The notes: generated from the sequence alone by a model not told the origin. Positions 13,323 to 25,221 are shown, numbered from the stretch's first letter. The stretch: DNA of 64,000 nt from Taenia hydatigena (GCA_036345935.2 JADWOT020000001.1:29146487-29210486), one strand, 5' to 3'. Translations and numbers: made by a program.

Positions 13323-14208
13323 CCTCGAGACGGACGAGCGATGATGACGATCCATGCGTAATTGGCACTCGCATTGGCTGCACCGCATCATTGTCGCCAC
13401 CTCCCCACGAGGCACCAACCACGTGGTTGGGTGAGGAGGCGCTGAGGTAGTGGGAGGTGGGCGTGCCACTGGTGGTGGGTGACATAGCTGACCCTTCTCC
13501 CTGCGCCTGCCCCTCACGGTCCTGGTGAGGAATGAGCAAGTCCTCCACTTCGTAGTTCACCTCTAAGCCTACGTGAAGGGAATGGGAAAGAAGGTGGAGG
13601 AGGAGGAGAAGTAGACAGCAAAGTGGTTCACCACACCGAATTGGTTCGAGAGTGAGTCTCATCAATGAATGAATGAATGCATGCATAAAATGAATGCATG
13701 GATGCATGAGAGAAATGGGAGACACAGAATGAGGGAAGGGGTAGGCAGTGTGAAAGCGTGGAGGGAGTAGACATGAGAAACGAAGGATGAGATAGACCAT
13801 GTTCAAGCAACGTACTGGAGGATATAGAGGACTGAGATGGGGAGGACTGGGACAGGATGGGTGAGGCCAGCGATGCTTGAGACGGCGATGATGGCATTAG
13901 CATCTCCTCCTCCTCCTCCTCCTCCTCCTCCGCGAGCTCCTCCGGCTCCGTTGACTCCGACGGCTGCGTTGGCTGCGCTGGCTCCGCCTCCTCAATCACG
14001 ACCAGCTCGCCCTCCTCTGAAACACACAGTGTTATTAGTGACGCTGACGCCGCTCAATCGCACACTTACCAGCAGATTGAACACTCGGAGCTGCACACAG
14101 ACATCTCCGACGAGCTTCCCTCATCTGCATGTACCTGTACACGCAGAAGAGGATGCTCAGGAGGAAGTCTTCCTCGGCTCTCGCAATATCAACTACGTAA
14201 TTGCTCAT
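13323..14208 (-). CDS. Unidentified three-exon gene, tandem copy 2
   Basis: Exon A (14208-14070) starts ATG and reads M-S-N-Y-V-V-D-I-A-R-A-E-E-D-F-L-L-S-I-L-F-C, then a basic stretch, to donor GTAAGT. Exon B (14016-13816) follows acceptor TGTGTTTCAG. It is acidic with a nine-Glu run (from a CTC microsatellite) and then Ser/Pro-rich (SPSQASLASPILSQSSPS), ending at GTACGT. Exon C (13568-13323) follows acceptor TTCACGTAG, begins LEVNYEVEDLL, is Ser/Gly/Thr-rich, and ends at GTAGGC. All three joins keep the frame (phases 1, 1, 1). A paralogue with the same exon order lies directly upstream at 14348-15422. Any further 3' exons were not found. The conserved part is the hydrophobic-acidic N-terminus; function unknown. 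Confidence 0.6.
13664..13712 (+). repeat. ATGA/ATGC simple repeat in intron 2 of tandem copy 2
   Basis: Imperfect tetranucleotides (AATGAATGAATGCATGCATAA…) lie within the intron between exons B and C. Confidence 0.8.
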
Positions 14209-14347
14209 TTTCTATTAACAGAAGCCTGGCATAAAGTGGCTGCAGCGAACCTACCTCAGCGTGTGTACGTAAAAGTGCAAGTGACGTTCAAATGCGACAT
14301 GCCGATTGGCTGCTTGCTTGATTGATTGATTTATTGGGCGGAGGCAA

Positions 14348-15422
14348 TCAATACGACTTGAATTCTGCCGACAGACAGCGCGACACATTCAGGTTGGTAG
14401 GTAGGTGGGCAGACAGCAGACAGCAGACAGACAGGTAAACAGACAAAGAGGAGGAAGGGCAGGCAGGTTTAGGTGCAAACGCATTAGTAGTTGGTAGATA
14501 GCCACTTGTGCCTCCATGTCGAGAGTCGTCCATTTGCAGTGGATATGCGACAGTGTTGTGAATGACAACGTCACCTTCAATTTGACCTCCTACCTCCATA
14601 TGGGCTTGTGTGAAATGGAAAGGGAAGTGAGCACAGAGTTAGGCAGGGCATGAGTGATCTGCAAACAACGCAATGTAGTGTAGGGCACACTTGTCACAAC
14701 TCAACTGCTCCACCAACTCACCTCAGGTGTAGGTGCGTGATTAAACTCATCTGCTGTGAGCCACATTGTGGTGGGGAGATGGTGTCCTCTGCAAAACCTC
14801 ATTCACTTTGGTTGGTAGGTTCAAGCGCTTGCCATGACAGTCATCCACATGCTCACTGGAGAAAGTGGCGAAATGTAGTGCAGACGACGTGCCGCAGTAG
14901 ATGGTGGGCACCGAGAATTAAGTGTGTTCCTCCTTCTTAGGAAGGTGGGAAGGAGGTGAGTGAGGAGGAGGAGAAGAAGATGATGATGATGGTGGTGGCA
15001 GGAGGGAGTGGGCATGGGAGAGGTGGAATAAGATAGGCAATGTGCATTCAACCTACTGGCGGATATGGACGACTGAGGTGGGGAGTACTGCGGCAAGGTG
15101 AGTGAGGCCAGCGATGGTTGAGACGGTGACGTTGGTGGTGGTACTGTCTCCACCTGCTCAGTCGCATCCTGCTGGCGCTCCTCTGAAATGCACATTGCTG
15201 GTGGCGATGCCTGAACTGCTTAAGTGGACACTTGGCTAGCAGCAGTGTGAAGACTTGGCGCCGCACATGGGCAGCATCATCGACGGGCGGCATTGACTGG
15301 CTCGGCTCATCTGCATGTGCGTATACACACATGCAGAAGAGGATGCTCATGAGGAAGTCCTCTTCGGCTCCTTCAATGTCTACCACGCGCATGATGACTT
15401 TGAACTGCCGGAAGACTAACAT
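14348..15422 (-). CDS. Unidentified three-exon gene, tandem copy 1 (possibly decaying)
   Basis: This is a paralogue of the gene at 13323-14208. The exon A equivalent begins at ATG 15392 (or 15422 upstream in frame) and reads M-R-V-V-D-I-E-G-A-E-E-D-F-L-M-S-I-L-F-C. Its donor position has CCAAGT where copy 2 has GTAAGT, so normal splicing looks lost. Exon B' (15182-15057) keeps its acceptor (GCATTTCAG), the SPSQPSLASLTLPQ segment and donor GTAGGT, but lacks the Glu run. Exon C' starts at 14604 after TTTCACACAAG in the right phase, reads MEVGGQIEGDVVIH (compare LEVNYEVEDLLIPH), and runs to a stop at 14348. It is either a pseudogene or uses another donor. Confidence 0.5.
14390..14445 (+). repeat. 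GTAG and CAGA short tandem repeats
   Basis: GGTAGGTAGGTGGG is followed by several CAGACAG units, inside exon C' of tandem copy 1. The low complexity makes that part of the reading frame doubtful. Confidence 0.75.
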
Positions 15423-15825
15423 GATTGAAAGTTCTCGATGTTCTTACTTAGGCCACATGGGCATGGGATGTGCTGCCTAGCGATACGATTGTTTGCATTG
15501 AAATTGATAAAGGTGATTATTATTATTTGGAGAAGAGAACTGACTGGTTGGGTGATTTGTTTGTGTTGCGGGTGGGTAGTGGCTGCATGTGATAGGTTGT
15601 AAGTGTGCTGCAGTGCTTGTGTTTCGTACTGTGTTTGTGTATGTGTTGTATGCGTTTGGGCTGCGATCATGAAGAGTCGTTGTTAGTTGGCTGTGGGAGG
15701 AGAGTGGAGAATCTGAAGAGCCTCTTTCCTCTTCTAAGACGGAGAAGAAGAAGAAGTATTAATGGAGATGTGTATGCTCATAGGAAGCTCGGTGTTGAGG
15801 GATGTGTGATGCGCAATCAAATTAG
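15423..15825. other. Unassigned sequence in the inverted-repeat spacer
   Basis: GT/TG-rich sequence with no convincing exon. The short ORFs here have no partner elsewhere in the window. Confidence 0.4.
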
Positions 15826-15930
15826 ATAGATAGATGGATGGAAGGAAGAAAGGAAGGAATGAAGGAAGGAGGGAAGGAAGGAAGGAAGGAAGAAAGAAAG
15901 AAAGGAAGGAAGGAAGGAGGGAGGGATGAA
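15826..15930 (+). repeat. GATA/GGAA compound microsatellite
   Basis: A short GATA run passes into about 80 bases of imperfect GGAA and GAAA units. It creates the Phe/Leu/Ser/Pro-rich minus-strand frame of 203 codons at 15734-16345, which I do not regard as a gene. Confidence 0.9.
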
Positions 15931-16449
15931 GACTTGGGTTTGTGAAGGTGTAAGCGAGAGGAAGAAGTGGGGAGTAGTGAAGTTGTGAGCTGCACAGAAG
16001 TGAGGGCTGTGAATTGAGGAACTGTGGAACTGGGCATATAGATGTCGACATATGAGGAGGCGAATTAAGTGTGGGGTTAGGGGTGATCGCTGACACCCTT
16101 GGACGGGTTAGGTGGAGGAGGAGGAGGGATGAACTGATGGATGGGTGTCGATGCGGTGGACACTTGGTTGTCTGGTTGGATAATTGCTTAAATAATGAGC
16201 GGACGTATAGTTGATGAGCTAATGAGTGGATCCACAAGTGACTAACCAAGGCGAAATTCAAGTGGATGAAAGGGTGGACTTGGTGGATCAAGGTGGATGA
16301 CTGGTTGGTCAGAGTTAGGAAGAACATGCCACTAGTGAGAAACATAAGTGGCGAATTCGCGAAAATGCTTCAGCCTCTACTGGTCTTCACACAAATTTTA
16401 GATAACTGGCAGACCTTTGCATTCCTCGTTTATTGAAATGGCGGCGCTT
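15931..16449. other. Unassigned sequence in the inverted-repeat spacer
   Basis: GGA/GGT-rich sequence with loose purine tracts. No exon structure or shared repeat recognised. Confidence 0.4.
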
Positions 16450-17600
16450 TTTCTCTTCCACTTTGCTCAATACCTTCCAATGACATTGTAAATAAACGTG
16501 ATACGACATCCCTTGATTTGTTTCAAGATTCACAGCAATGAGTCATGAGTCGTATTTGATTTTTTTTAATTTTTTGAATCTGATTTGCTTTTATCGCATC
16601 TGCTAGGTGAACCCAGTGACCAACAGTGACAGCAGTGAAGGGCGGTAGCAGAGGAGAGCGTGGTGGGGCTACTGCAGCAGGGCATGGACTTGACATGCAG
16701 CGCCTATCCACGTGCCCGTCTAGCAACAGTCTCGAACAGGGAGACAACGTCGAACCACCTGGTGGGAAACTTGGATGATTGTGCTCTTAACGATCCCATC
16801 TGTAGCATCACATCGTCTCCTCTTAGTGCTTCCAGCGTCACCGCCGATCCGGGTACCCTTGCCGCACTACTTTAAATGATTATTACGAAGGTTCTTGTGA
16901 GTTACCTTCCTCTCCCTCCTCTTTATGTACAGAACTCTATCAAAAGTCTGATGAACTTGGCATAGTAGCGCTTCACTGCCATCATGAAGTCGTGGTGCGT
17001 GTATTAGAAAACCTACGTGAAGGAGACGATTGTCAGCCATAGGAGGCACCAGAGGTACATGTGGTTTAGTGCTACTTTTGTTATTTCAGTAGTGCACGTG
17101 TGCACTTCTAAAGTCCGCCTACTGGAGGACACGAGAAAGCCGTGCACAAAGTGCCGAGCGAGAAGGTGCCTGCTTGCCACCAGAGTGTGTTTATGCTTAT
17201 TCGTATGTAGGCAAAACGAGTGGTAGAAGCGCGTGACAACAATGTGGAAGGTGCGATCAACGTGGCCTAATCGAGTGCAGACGCATTGATGGCTTGGGTA
17301 CAGCAGATGTAACAAAGCAATGCTGCATCAGTCAGCGCAACAAGCTTGATAAGGAGTACAAAAGAGGCAGTGGCAAATGTGTTGATAGTTGCTATGAGTT
17401 CTTTTCCTTTGTTGGCCATATAGGTGAGTGCACTGCTGTGAGTTATTGCTCCTGTCTTCCCCTTATTACTATGGTCGGTTAACAAGATGGTTGAGTAGCT
17501 AAACCGGTTGGAGCACAAGTGAGTAACGAGTGCTCGACAGAAGTGAAGATGAGTAACTGTAAGCATAGGTTTTATTTGAAAGAATTGAGTATGTATGTGG
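16450..17600 (+). repeat. Repeat C, copy 1
   Basis: This matches the reverse complement of 48740-49560. The strongest block is 17013-17220 against 49180-48955, where both share an open frame (KETIVSHRRH, then about 55 further residues with 60 percent or so identity). A second block is 16550-16750 against 49340-49540. Differences are not clearly concentrated at third positions. Probably a dispersed element; class unknown. Confidence 0.7.
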
Positions 17601-17639
17601 AGGAATGAATTGGTAGGGACGTGTTAGGGTACCACAAGA

Positions 17640-17880
17640 TGGGGGAGCGAGTAAGTGGATAAAGAAGGGGAGTGGGAGCCAAGATTCTTAAAGATGGGAA
17701 TTGTTGAGGGAAAAATTGCTACTCCTGATGAGCTGCGATACTTGCAGCACCTTCTAAGTATCCTCCTACTTTTCCGTTTTTACATAAAGTCGGGACTCAA
17801 CGTGTGTCATATAAAGCGAATCGAGGTGAGCGAGGGAATTAGCGATCTTGTTGCGGCAAAGCTGACTTTCAAAATCCGTA
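17640..17880 (+). repeat. Repeat C-prime, copy 1
   Basis: This is in direct orientation with 47080-47330 (shared CTACTCCTGATGAGCTGCGATA versus CTACCCTTGATGAGCTGCAGTA). A short frame (IAT-DEL-YL--LLSI) is shared. Its relative orientation is opposite to that of the adjoining repeat C pair, so the two blocks were rearranged separately. Confidence 0.6.
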
Positions 17881-18839
17881 GGAGACAATGGAAAATCAGT
17901 TGGAAAAGTAAAAGGAGGAGGTGGAAAGTGCATGTGGATGTAGCCTTTTTTAGTACCATAGCAAGGATCACAGCGGCATTTCAGGATCTGTCGATTGTTG
18001 CAGGTGGTGCGTAGTTAGGTAGGAAATGAAGAGGACACGAGCAATCCACCCGACTCCCGCCATTACAACTTCGGGTGGTTGTGCTTTGAGATCAAGGGCA
18101 GTTTCGTGAGTTGTGGTGGAGCTCTTCCACTCAAGTAAATGGAGCCACACAATCCAGCGTGTGTAGGCGCATCCGAAGGGCTACGCTGACGTCAAAGACC
18201 TACAAAACTGTGTGCAAAGATTTTGTCCTCATAGTGGCCTTGGCGAGACACAACTGGCAATGTCACTCCACTGGGAATGAGATCCGCTTCCATGAGAGAA
18301 GCGCACCTACTTCCACCTACAAAGTAATCGCACCCAGACGGCTGACTGGCTTGTGGATTGTTGGGAGCCACGCAGTCAAGCCCAACTATTGGATCGTAAT
18401 GGACGCCAGCGACCATTTGATGTGATGGTCTGTTTAGGCACCACAGAAGAAGTAGGTCGTGTGGAATAGCTGCTAACTGCCTACAGTTCCAAGGGATGAG
18501 CCCCATCAAGCCAGTGGTCAGGTGGGTGGTTCGACTGCTCAGTCAATCAACAACTTACGCAACAGCGAGGACCGGATGGTTACGAGGAACAAAGACAGAA
18601 TGAGAAAAGTTGAGCAGAAGATGTATTACTAAGGTGAATGGGAAAATGAGGGAGCAGACGAGAAGACGTCGTGTCGGTTTGCATGCAGTAGTGGAAACTG
18701 GAGAAAAAGGTCGAGCAGGGTGTGTCGTCTCGTGTTCGTAAGCTCAAATGTGTAGGGTCGCTAAGCCGTCGAGGTTCATTTACATAAAATTCTTGGGTTT
18801 AATATGATTAGCTGCTCAAAGGCTACAAAACTCATTGTT
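17881..18839. other. Unassigned sequence
   Basis: Contains open frames at 17655-18014 and 18111-18425 without recognisable domains or splice context. I treat them as unsupported. Confidence 0.35.
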
Positions 18840-19150
18840 TTGGCCTTAATGTCATGCCAGCTATCACAAGGAGGTAGAGGGCGTAGTGACATCCCACTGA
18901 ATGGAACAACTGTCGATGTGATTGATGTCCAAATCAGGTGGTGATTCCAAAGTTAGCAACTGTGGCACTACGTCCACGTGTATCGGGATGTGCAGGCATC
19001 GTAACCGAGAAGTGCCAACTCAAAATGTAGCAGAGCAATGTGTTAAAATATGTATCTTTTGTAAAGGTAATGGACGCATAGTCAAGGTTAGCATTATGAG
19101 TGTCAACTTCAGTTAAAATGACGTGGATCTTCTTCCCTTTTTTTCCACAT
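18840..19150 (+). repeat. Extra copy of an inverted-arm segment
   Basis: About 300 bp matches 20780-21050 in direct orientation and 12010-12200 in inverse. Shared landmarks are CACTGAATGGAACAACTG, GGGATGTGCAGGCATCGTAACCG and the preceding ATGCCAGCTATCACA. A third copy so close to the right arm suggests either a mobile segment or an older tandem duplication before the inversion. Confidence 0.75.
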
Positions 19151-20259
19151 ACGTTCTTTGCTGACATCGAAGTGGGTTGTCAGTGTAACAAATCCACGCG
19201 CAACATATCGTGATTCGCTAATAACATGAGCAGCTTTACCTCCTTTTCTGTAATTGAAGAGCTTTACACTTCCCAATTTGAGCAATACAAGTGGCCTTAT
19301 CGCTTAGGCCTACCTTCGAAGAATGGTTGCACTCCTCGAGTCCGGTGTCAAGTGTAAGTGTGTCCATTTCGCTAATAAATCTGCTGCCTTGTAGATGTGA
19401 CAAGAGAGAAGTGTGAGGTGGGGAAGCACCACCGGCGCTCAGTTGGAGTTGAGGCGAGACCCTGTTGACACCACCAACGAAAGCTGCCATCGGCCTCAGT
19501 GGACCGAGAGACAACCAGTTTTGCAATATCTCCCCTTCGTGTCACCGCAACCCAACCATGAGGTCGCTATTTTTTCCTGCGCGCGGCGTAGTTGAACAAT
19601 TACAGTCCAGTGACAAACAGTTGCATCAGTGAAGGGAGATACAGTCAAGACACTTGTGGTGCAACAGCAGCAAAGCATGGGCTTTGCACACATTACTGCT
19701 TCTTCTACTGTATTCCTTCCAATTCGTTCTGCATTTAAGTGCTCATTTGATCACTTTCTGCAGTTACAATAATAAACACACCCACTCCATCCACCTACAC
19801 CACTGAAGTAGTCGTGGCAACGTCCATCGCCACACAAGGAAGCGCTGAGTCGACAGAAATGTCAATCAAACGAACGCGCGGCAATCACCTTGGCAAGCAG
19901 CGCCAGCTGTGCTCATGGAGACGACAAGTAAAAACGAGGGCCATGATTTGGATACGAAGTATATCGCATTAGAAACGCATTCAACTCAATTCCTCCGATT
20001 GCAGTAAATTTTACAATGCTGTATCAGTAGATCAGCAACATCAAATGAGGCAATGCACAATTTAAGCGCAAATCTTTTAATGTTCGGTCTGCAAATTTAA
20101 CTGAGATTACTAAGTGCATGCTTAGGAGTGTAGTTGTAGCGTCCCGAGGCTCCATCGAAGGCAAAAGAAGGCAGGATGCAAGTAAAAAAAGAAATACTTG
20201 GAAAGAAAGTTTCAAAGACCGCTACATAATGCATAATGCGTTCTGCAGGGGATAATGTC
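19151..20259. other. Unassigned sequence next to the right arm
   Basis: No exon or repeat recognised. Short ORFs at 19236-19693 overlap on both strands and lack support. Confidence 0.35.
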
Positions 20260-20504
20260 AAAAGGGCATTGTGACGCGCAAGTCCACGAATAGTCAAATC
20301 ACATTCAATATAAGAAGATAAGGAACAAAAAGTCAAAGATAAGATGTTAGATGATACATTCATCGGTAAAAGGTGTTACAACAACTCATTTTCCTCTGTC
20401 TGTTGAATATATGCATTCTGCCCTGATATTTTGCCTTCGTTTGCCTTCAAGGGAGCCTTCGGACCCCACAATAAGGAGCTGACTCGGAAGTGGGATTATG
20501 AGGC

Positions 20505-20555
20505 AGAGGAGAAGGAGGAGGAGAAGGCGGAGAAGGAGGAGGAGAGACCACATTG
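20505..20555 (+). repeat. GGA simple repeat
   Basis: A purine tract of GGAGAA and GGA units, the counterpart of the pyrimidine tract at 12695-12790. Confidence 0.85.
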
Positions 20556-21448
20556 ACAAACTTACAAGAGTGGGAGGTTACGGATGCGATTCGTAGCCCT
20601 AACATTATCTGTGGCTCAGTAACCATGTCTCATACTTTCATAGCCTTCGCATGTCTCCTGACAGAGTGAATCAAAAAGTTCAGATCATTCCACAAAAAAA
20701 GGTAATCCAGTAGTTTCGAGCCCGTTTTCACAATTGCGTTGGGGTTAGTAGCAGACTAGGTAAGTTCAGACAATTACAAGTCATGTCATGACAGCTACCA
20801 CACGAGGTAGAATATCAGGTAGCACTCCACTGAATGGGACAACTGCCAATGTGACTGATGTTCAGCTCAGGAAATAATTACGAAGTTAGCTACTGTGCCG
20901 CTGCGTCCATGTGTAGTGAGATGTGCAGGCATCGTAACCGAAAATTGCCATCTGAAAACGTAGCTTACACCCCACCAACCAAGTAGAAGTAAAGCATATT
21001 TTGTACAAATACGCATCTTATGTGAAGGTGATCCACACCTGCAGGTCAATGTGAGTAAGGTTAGTCCATTGCTCCAATTGAGCAATTCGTTTTGAATATG
21101 AAATTTGCTGCAAAACACATGCTTGAAGCAAATTAAAGTGTGCAACTAATTGACAAAATGACATTCCTCGCTGTCGTATAAATTACTTTTACGATTTGTT
21201 GGCAAATCTTACAGCATCACTATTATGCATTTATATTACTGATATACAAATATTAACAACTTTTTCATTTTGCTTACTTTGTAAATCGCCATTAGTGCAT
21301 TTGTTAATAAAAATTAAACACAAAAGTCAAAACTGTTAATAATTGTCTTAATTATGGTCTCATCGAAAATACATAAAAATTTAAAGTTGGCTTGTTTTAC
21401 CGGACGAACTTTGAACCGATTAGCCAGATTTGTGCGCCGCTCGCGTAA

Positions 21449-21520
21449 GTGGTGCGCGTTTTCGGGGACAGTTTTTCTGGATTAATGCGCCTTTATCCAC
21501 TGCCAAAAGTCGGGAACTCG
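21449..21520 (+). CDS. Possible conserved coding segment in the right arm
   Basis: The frame reads VRVFGDSFSGLMRLYPLPKV and ends before GTAGGT. The left-arm equivalent (11513 down to about 11440, minus strand) reads the same except Asn for Ser, and ends before GTAAAT. In the first 22 or so codons most base differences fall at third positions and are silent, the pattern expected under protein selection. However, both copies have an in-frame TAA immediately upstream, so the exon start is unclear. No family recognised. Confidence 0.35.
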
Positions 21521-22341
21521 GTAGGTATTGAGTATCTCTTTATAGTTTTTAGTTTTTTAGTTGTTGCGAGGTAGAGTAGACGCAAATGCCTCTTAATGTG
21601 ACTGTTGACGGTTGCTTGTCAGCTGCAAGGTCTCCTCATGTGCATTTTTCGGTGTGTAGAGATAAATGGCGGCTGTTGCAACAGATTGTGAGGTTGTTTG
21701 GTTTTTAATGACATTTGAATTTGAGTAATGAGGCGTAACTTTGTGGAGAGGTGCTAAAACCTTACGAAGTGCTTGGCAATTACTTGCCTGGTGGTTTCTT
21801 GCGATTAAGCACCCATTTTATGAGTGTGTGTAGATATATGCTTTTGCTTTCTTGATCAGTTTATTTGTTAGACCAACCGTTTTAGAAGCAGCTGCAGTTT
21901 GTCACAGCTTTTGTTTTCCATTTGCATTGCCTAATCGCGTTGAATTTTGTTACTGGAAAACACTTCTTTGGATTGAGTACGACTCCATTGGCTGTTTCCA
22001 AGTGGTTTGTTATTTAAGTAAAAATGAGTTTTGATGAATAAGATCGAATTTGATGAAGGGTAATGTAAACGCAAGTCCCATAAAGTTGCTGTTAGGCCGT
22101 TTTGTTTTCCAACTACGATGCCTACTCACGTACATTTTTCGCTGTATGGCACTTGAAGGGATAAGTTAAGAGTGTTTTGGCAATTTGTAATTTGTTTGCT
22201 CTCTAATGACGATAGATTTCGTTGGGAGGAGTTCTATCGTTGCTAAGGACATGGCGACTAATCATTATCATTTTCGTGCTAATAAGTATTCACCGTATTT
22301 ATAGATGTTATCGTGCACTTTTTTGTCCGTTTTCGTGGTAG

Positions 22342-22639
22342 AATTGACACTGAAGAGGAAGAAGCTGCAGCAGCAATGAGTGCGAGTCTTGCCTCCGCTA
22401 TCACTTCACATATTTCTCAGGTAAGATTGGATTGTGCTTAATGAGTTGTTGCCGTCCATTTTTGTGTGCAGCGATGGAATCAAAGCGTGTTCATATGGTT
22501 GGTGGCAGTGCTGTTCTCCTTTACTTGCTTTACCTGTGCTATTTTCATTACTGTGATACGCGTGTTGTTGGCGCACATATGGATGGCGGAGGAGTGGGGT
22601 GGGGTGGGGGGGCAGGACCATGGTTGTTTGTTGTGTTGA
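22342..22639 (+). CDS. Membrane-protein gene fragment, two exons (right-arm copy)
   Basis: Exon 1 (22342-22420) follows TTTTCGTGGTAG, encodes I-D-T-E-E-E-E-A-A-A-A-M-S-A-S-L-A-S-A and ends CAG at donor GTAAG. The 51-nt intron (22421-22471) ends in TTTTTGTGTGCAG. Exon 2 (22472-22639) reads RWNQSVFIWLVAVLF and continues hydrophobic for about 30 residues, a likely transmembrane segment, before a glycine-rich tail and TGA. The left arm keeps the exon borders but loses most of the hydrophobic segment. Exon 2 may really end earlier at a donor. The upstream and downstream exons are not securely identified, so this is only part of a gene. Function unknown. Confidence 0.45.
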
Positions 22640-25221
22640 TGTGATCCCTGCTGTGAAACATGCTGTGTAGAGGGCCCTGGTGATGGCTTAATGGTAGCCT
22701 GCTCAGCTTTGATGCCATGAGTTGGTGTCTTTGAGTGAGGTAGACGCAGCAGCGGTAGGGGCGGAGGAAGAAGTGGCTAGTCGGAAGTTTGGTCATCACT
22801 ACACAGACTGTACTTTGTGGCAGTCTCAATTGTTTGTCCGTTGAGGTGTTCGTTTCTTTTTTTCCTATCAGTAGTTAGGTTTGTGAATGTTAGCTTTGCA
22901 GAGCTTTGGAACCTCACATATTGGTCTTTCCATTGTTTGGTTTTTTCTCTTTTAGCTGCTACAAACTTACCTTGGTGGTTGTGATGGTGAAGTAACATGT
23001 GATGAGTGTGTGGAATGGTAGGCAATGCAAGATGGCGTGATTCGCGGTGGCGGCGGGGGCGTCTCCGTCTGGATTGTGCGATGCGGTTCTCGGCATGGGC
23101 GACACGGTCTACTACTGCTATTATTGTCTCCGTCTCTTTGTCTTCGCGGGCATGGGAGGCTGGATGGGTGGGTGGCGGCGAAGGAGGGGGAAGGCTGGGG
23201 GAGCTCTGCCGTGGGTATGTGCGAAAGAGTGAAGGGGACGTTCTCTTACGACCACGGCGACGACGAATGGAAGCGCTATGGACCAGAGCCCACTGGTGGC
23301 AACTGCGGCATATTTTGTTTCCTTAGGTACGGAAATGTGTTTGCTGTGAGAGGGTGGAAGTTAATTTGTTGCTGACTGTATAGGTGATGAGTAGTGGTGC
23401 ATCATCTCAGAGGAGGTAAGTAGTCGAGTAGATCCCCACTGTTGGGTGTGTTGGGCGCGAACTATTGGGGGAAGGGGGAAGAGATGGCTGTCGTGCTACT
23501 CCCACTGGTATTGCGACTTAGCCTTAGGAGTGAGAACGGGTGAAAAGGGGGGAGTGGGAAGGGCGGTGTGGGGAGTATCTAGGGTAGAAAGCTGAGGCGG
23601 TTTCCGGCCTCACCTGGGCTAATTACTATCGGGGTTGGGGTTGGGGTGGGATGTGGCGTCTCATTTCGGTGGATTGGTGGTGGTCTCTCGTGTCGGCATG
23701 AGGATTGGGTGTACCCTTGCTGATCTGTGCTTTGCTCTTAGAAGGAGAGCGAGGAAGCATTGCTTTCTTAGAGCTCTTTTTCAACGTTTCAGGTGCAATG
23801 CGTGGCGAATACATGGAGGATGCGGCGATGGTGGGTACTCCACGGCGCACCGACGGTTGGTGGATGAGGTTGTACCGACTTAACGTCCTCCGTTGTCGTG
23901 CTTTTGTCGATGCCGCCGGTGTCACTGCTGTTGTTGCGTATGCGTGAACATCACCGACGAGGACATTCGTTCCTTCATCCCACAATTCCTATCGCAACAA
24001 CAGTTTCGTAAGTGCTTTGCATTTATTAGGTGTTATTAATGGCGTTTCGCCTTTCTGCAACACGTGGCGACACAAGAGCTTCAATTTATTACAGATTCAC
24101 TGGGGATAATGTGTTTTGTGTAGGTGTACAAATGAATCATCCATATCAAGTTTCGTGTCTTTCTTGGATTTATGCAAAGTGTCTATGCAGTTAACTTGCT
24201 CATTGAAATGCAAGCACTATCGTGACTTATGCAGGTAACCAAAACCAAACCAAGGGCGATGTGCTTGTAGCAGGTTGCATCAATGTTTATTTAAAAGACG
24301 GGTTTTTTCCGCGAGAAAACAGGGCTGGTAGGATGTTGTTTTTACAGTTATCAGGTTCCTTGTATCCTGAAAAGGTAGGAAGTGTTGGAGGAAAGGATGG
24401 AAATGTATATTGCAGCCTTAAAGTACTAGCAGTAGTCAGTATTTCCGGTTGAACTAATCAGTGGAAAAGCTTGAACGCATTAAAGGGTGTAAATTTTAAT
24501 CTTGCCAACTGTAATTAGGGAGAGAACGCTGGTTCCTCACCAATGCGAAAGCCTAACTTGGCATTAGGAAAGGCGGTTCGGTAAGTACTTTCGAAAGACT
24601 GTCGCCTTCACTTCAAAAGTCGTTGGATGAGGAAGTGTGGCAATTAGGTGCTGTTCAGAGCGATTGAGTCGGTTTTTCGCAGTAGTAAGGGACGATGCTT
24701 TGAAGTGTGCGTATTTCATAGTCGCTGATGAAGACTGTTTCAGCGACTGGTCTGGTACATTCGAGAAAGTTGTGACTATGGCAGTGAAGGAAACAAATTT
24801 TCTGGCAGAAATGTGAAATTGTGTCTGATTTGGCTCCACCTGGGTGTGTGACCAAGGTGGCGCTGATTACAACCATTTCTGAAGTAGTGCTATAGCCTTG
24901 ATTTTCTAAATTGGATTTCTTGTAAAAAAAATGGTTAGAATAATGCGAAGGTAGTAGGATGGAAATGTCAGTCACGAAATAATATTTTGTGCTCGTTTAT
25001 GCAGACTTACAAAGGGTAGTAATGGGGCCGTAGAGTTGGTTGAAATGAGCCTCCCTTTTGGGTGTTGTGCAGATGTGGAAGAGGATGGGTAAGTAGTGAT
25101 GTGTTTGAAGTGATGGGAATGGCGTCTTTTGCACTTGTAGCGAGCCAAGTGGCATGAAAGTGTCGCGGAGTGGCCTGGTGGACACATTGAGGTGAATGCT
25201 CGGACCAATTGTGGGCCCGTA

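Noticed and set aside
15734..16345. 203-codon minus-strand ORF
   Set aside because: It is produced by the GGAA microsatellite and nearby purine-rich sequence: Ser, Leu, Phe and Pro only in its second half, with a parallel open frame in another register.
25090..25200. Cys-rich stretch (GVFCTCSEPSG) resembling part of a UBR-type zinc box
   Set aside because: Only a few residues match, the frame breaks on both sides, and the left-arm copy does not extend the similarity.
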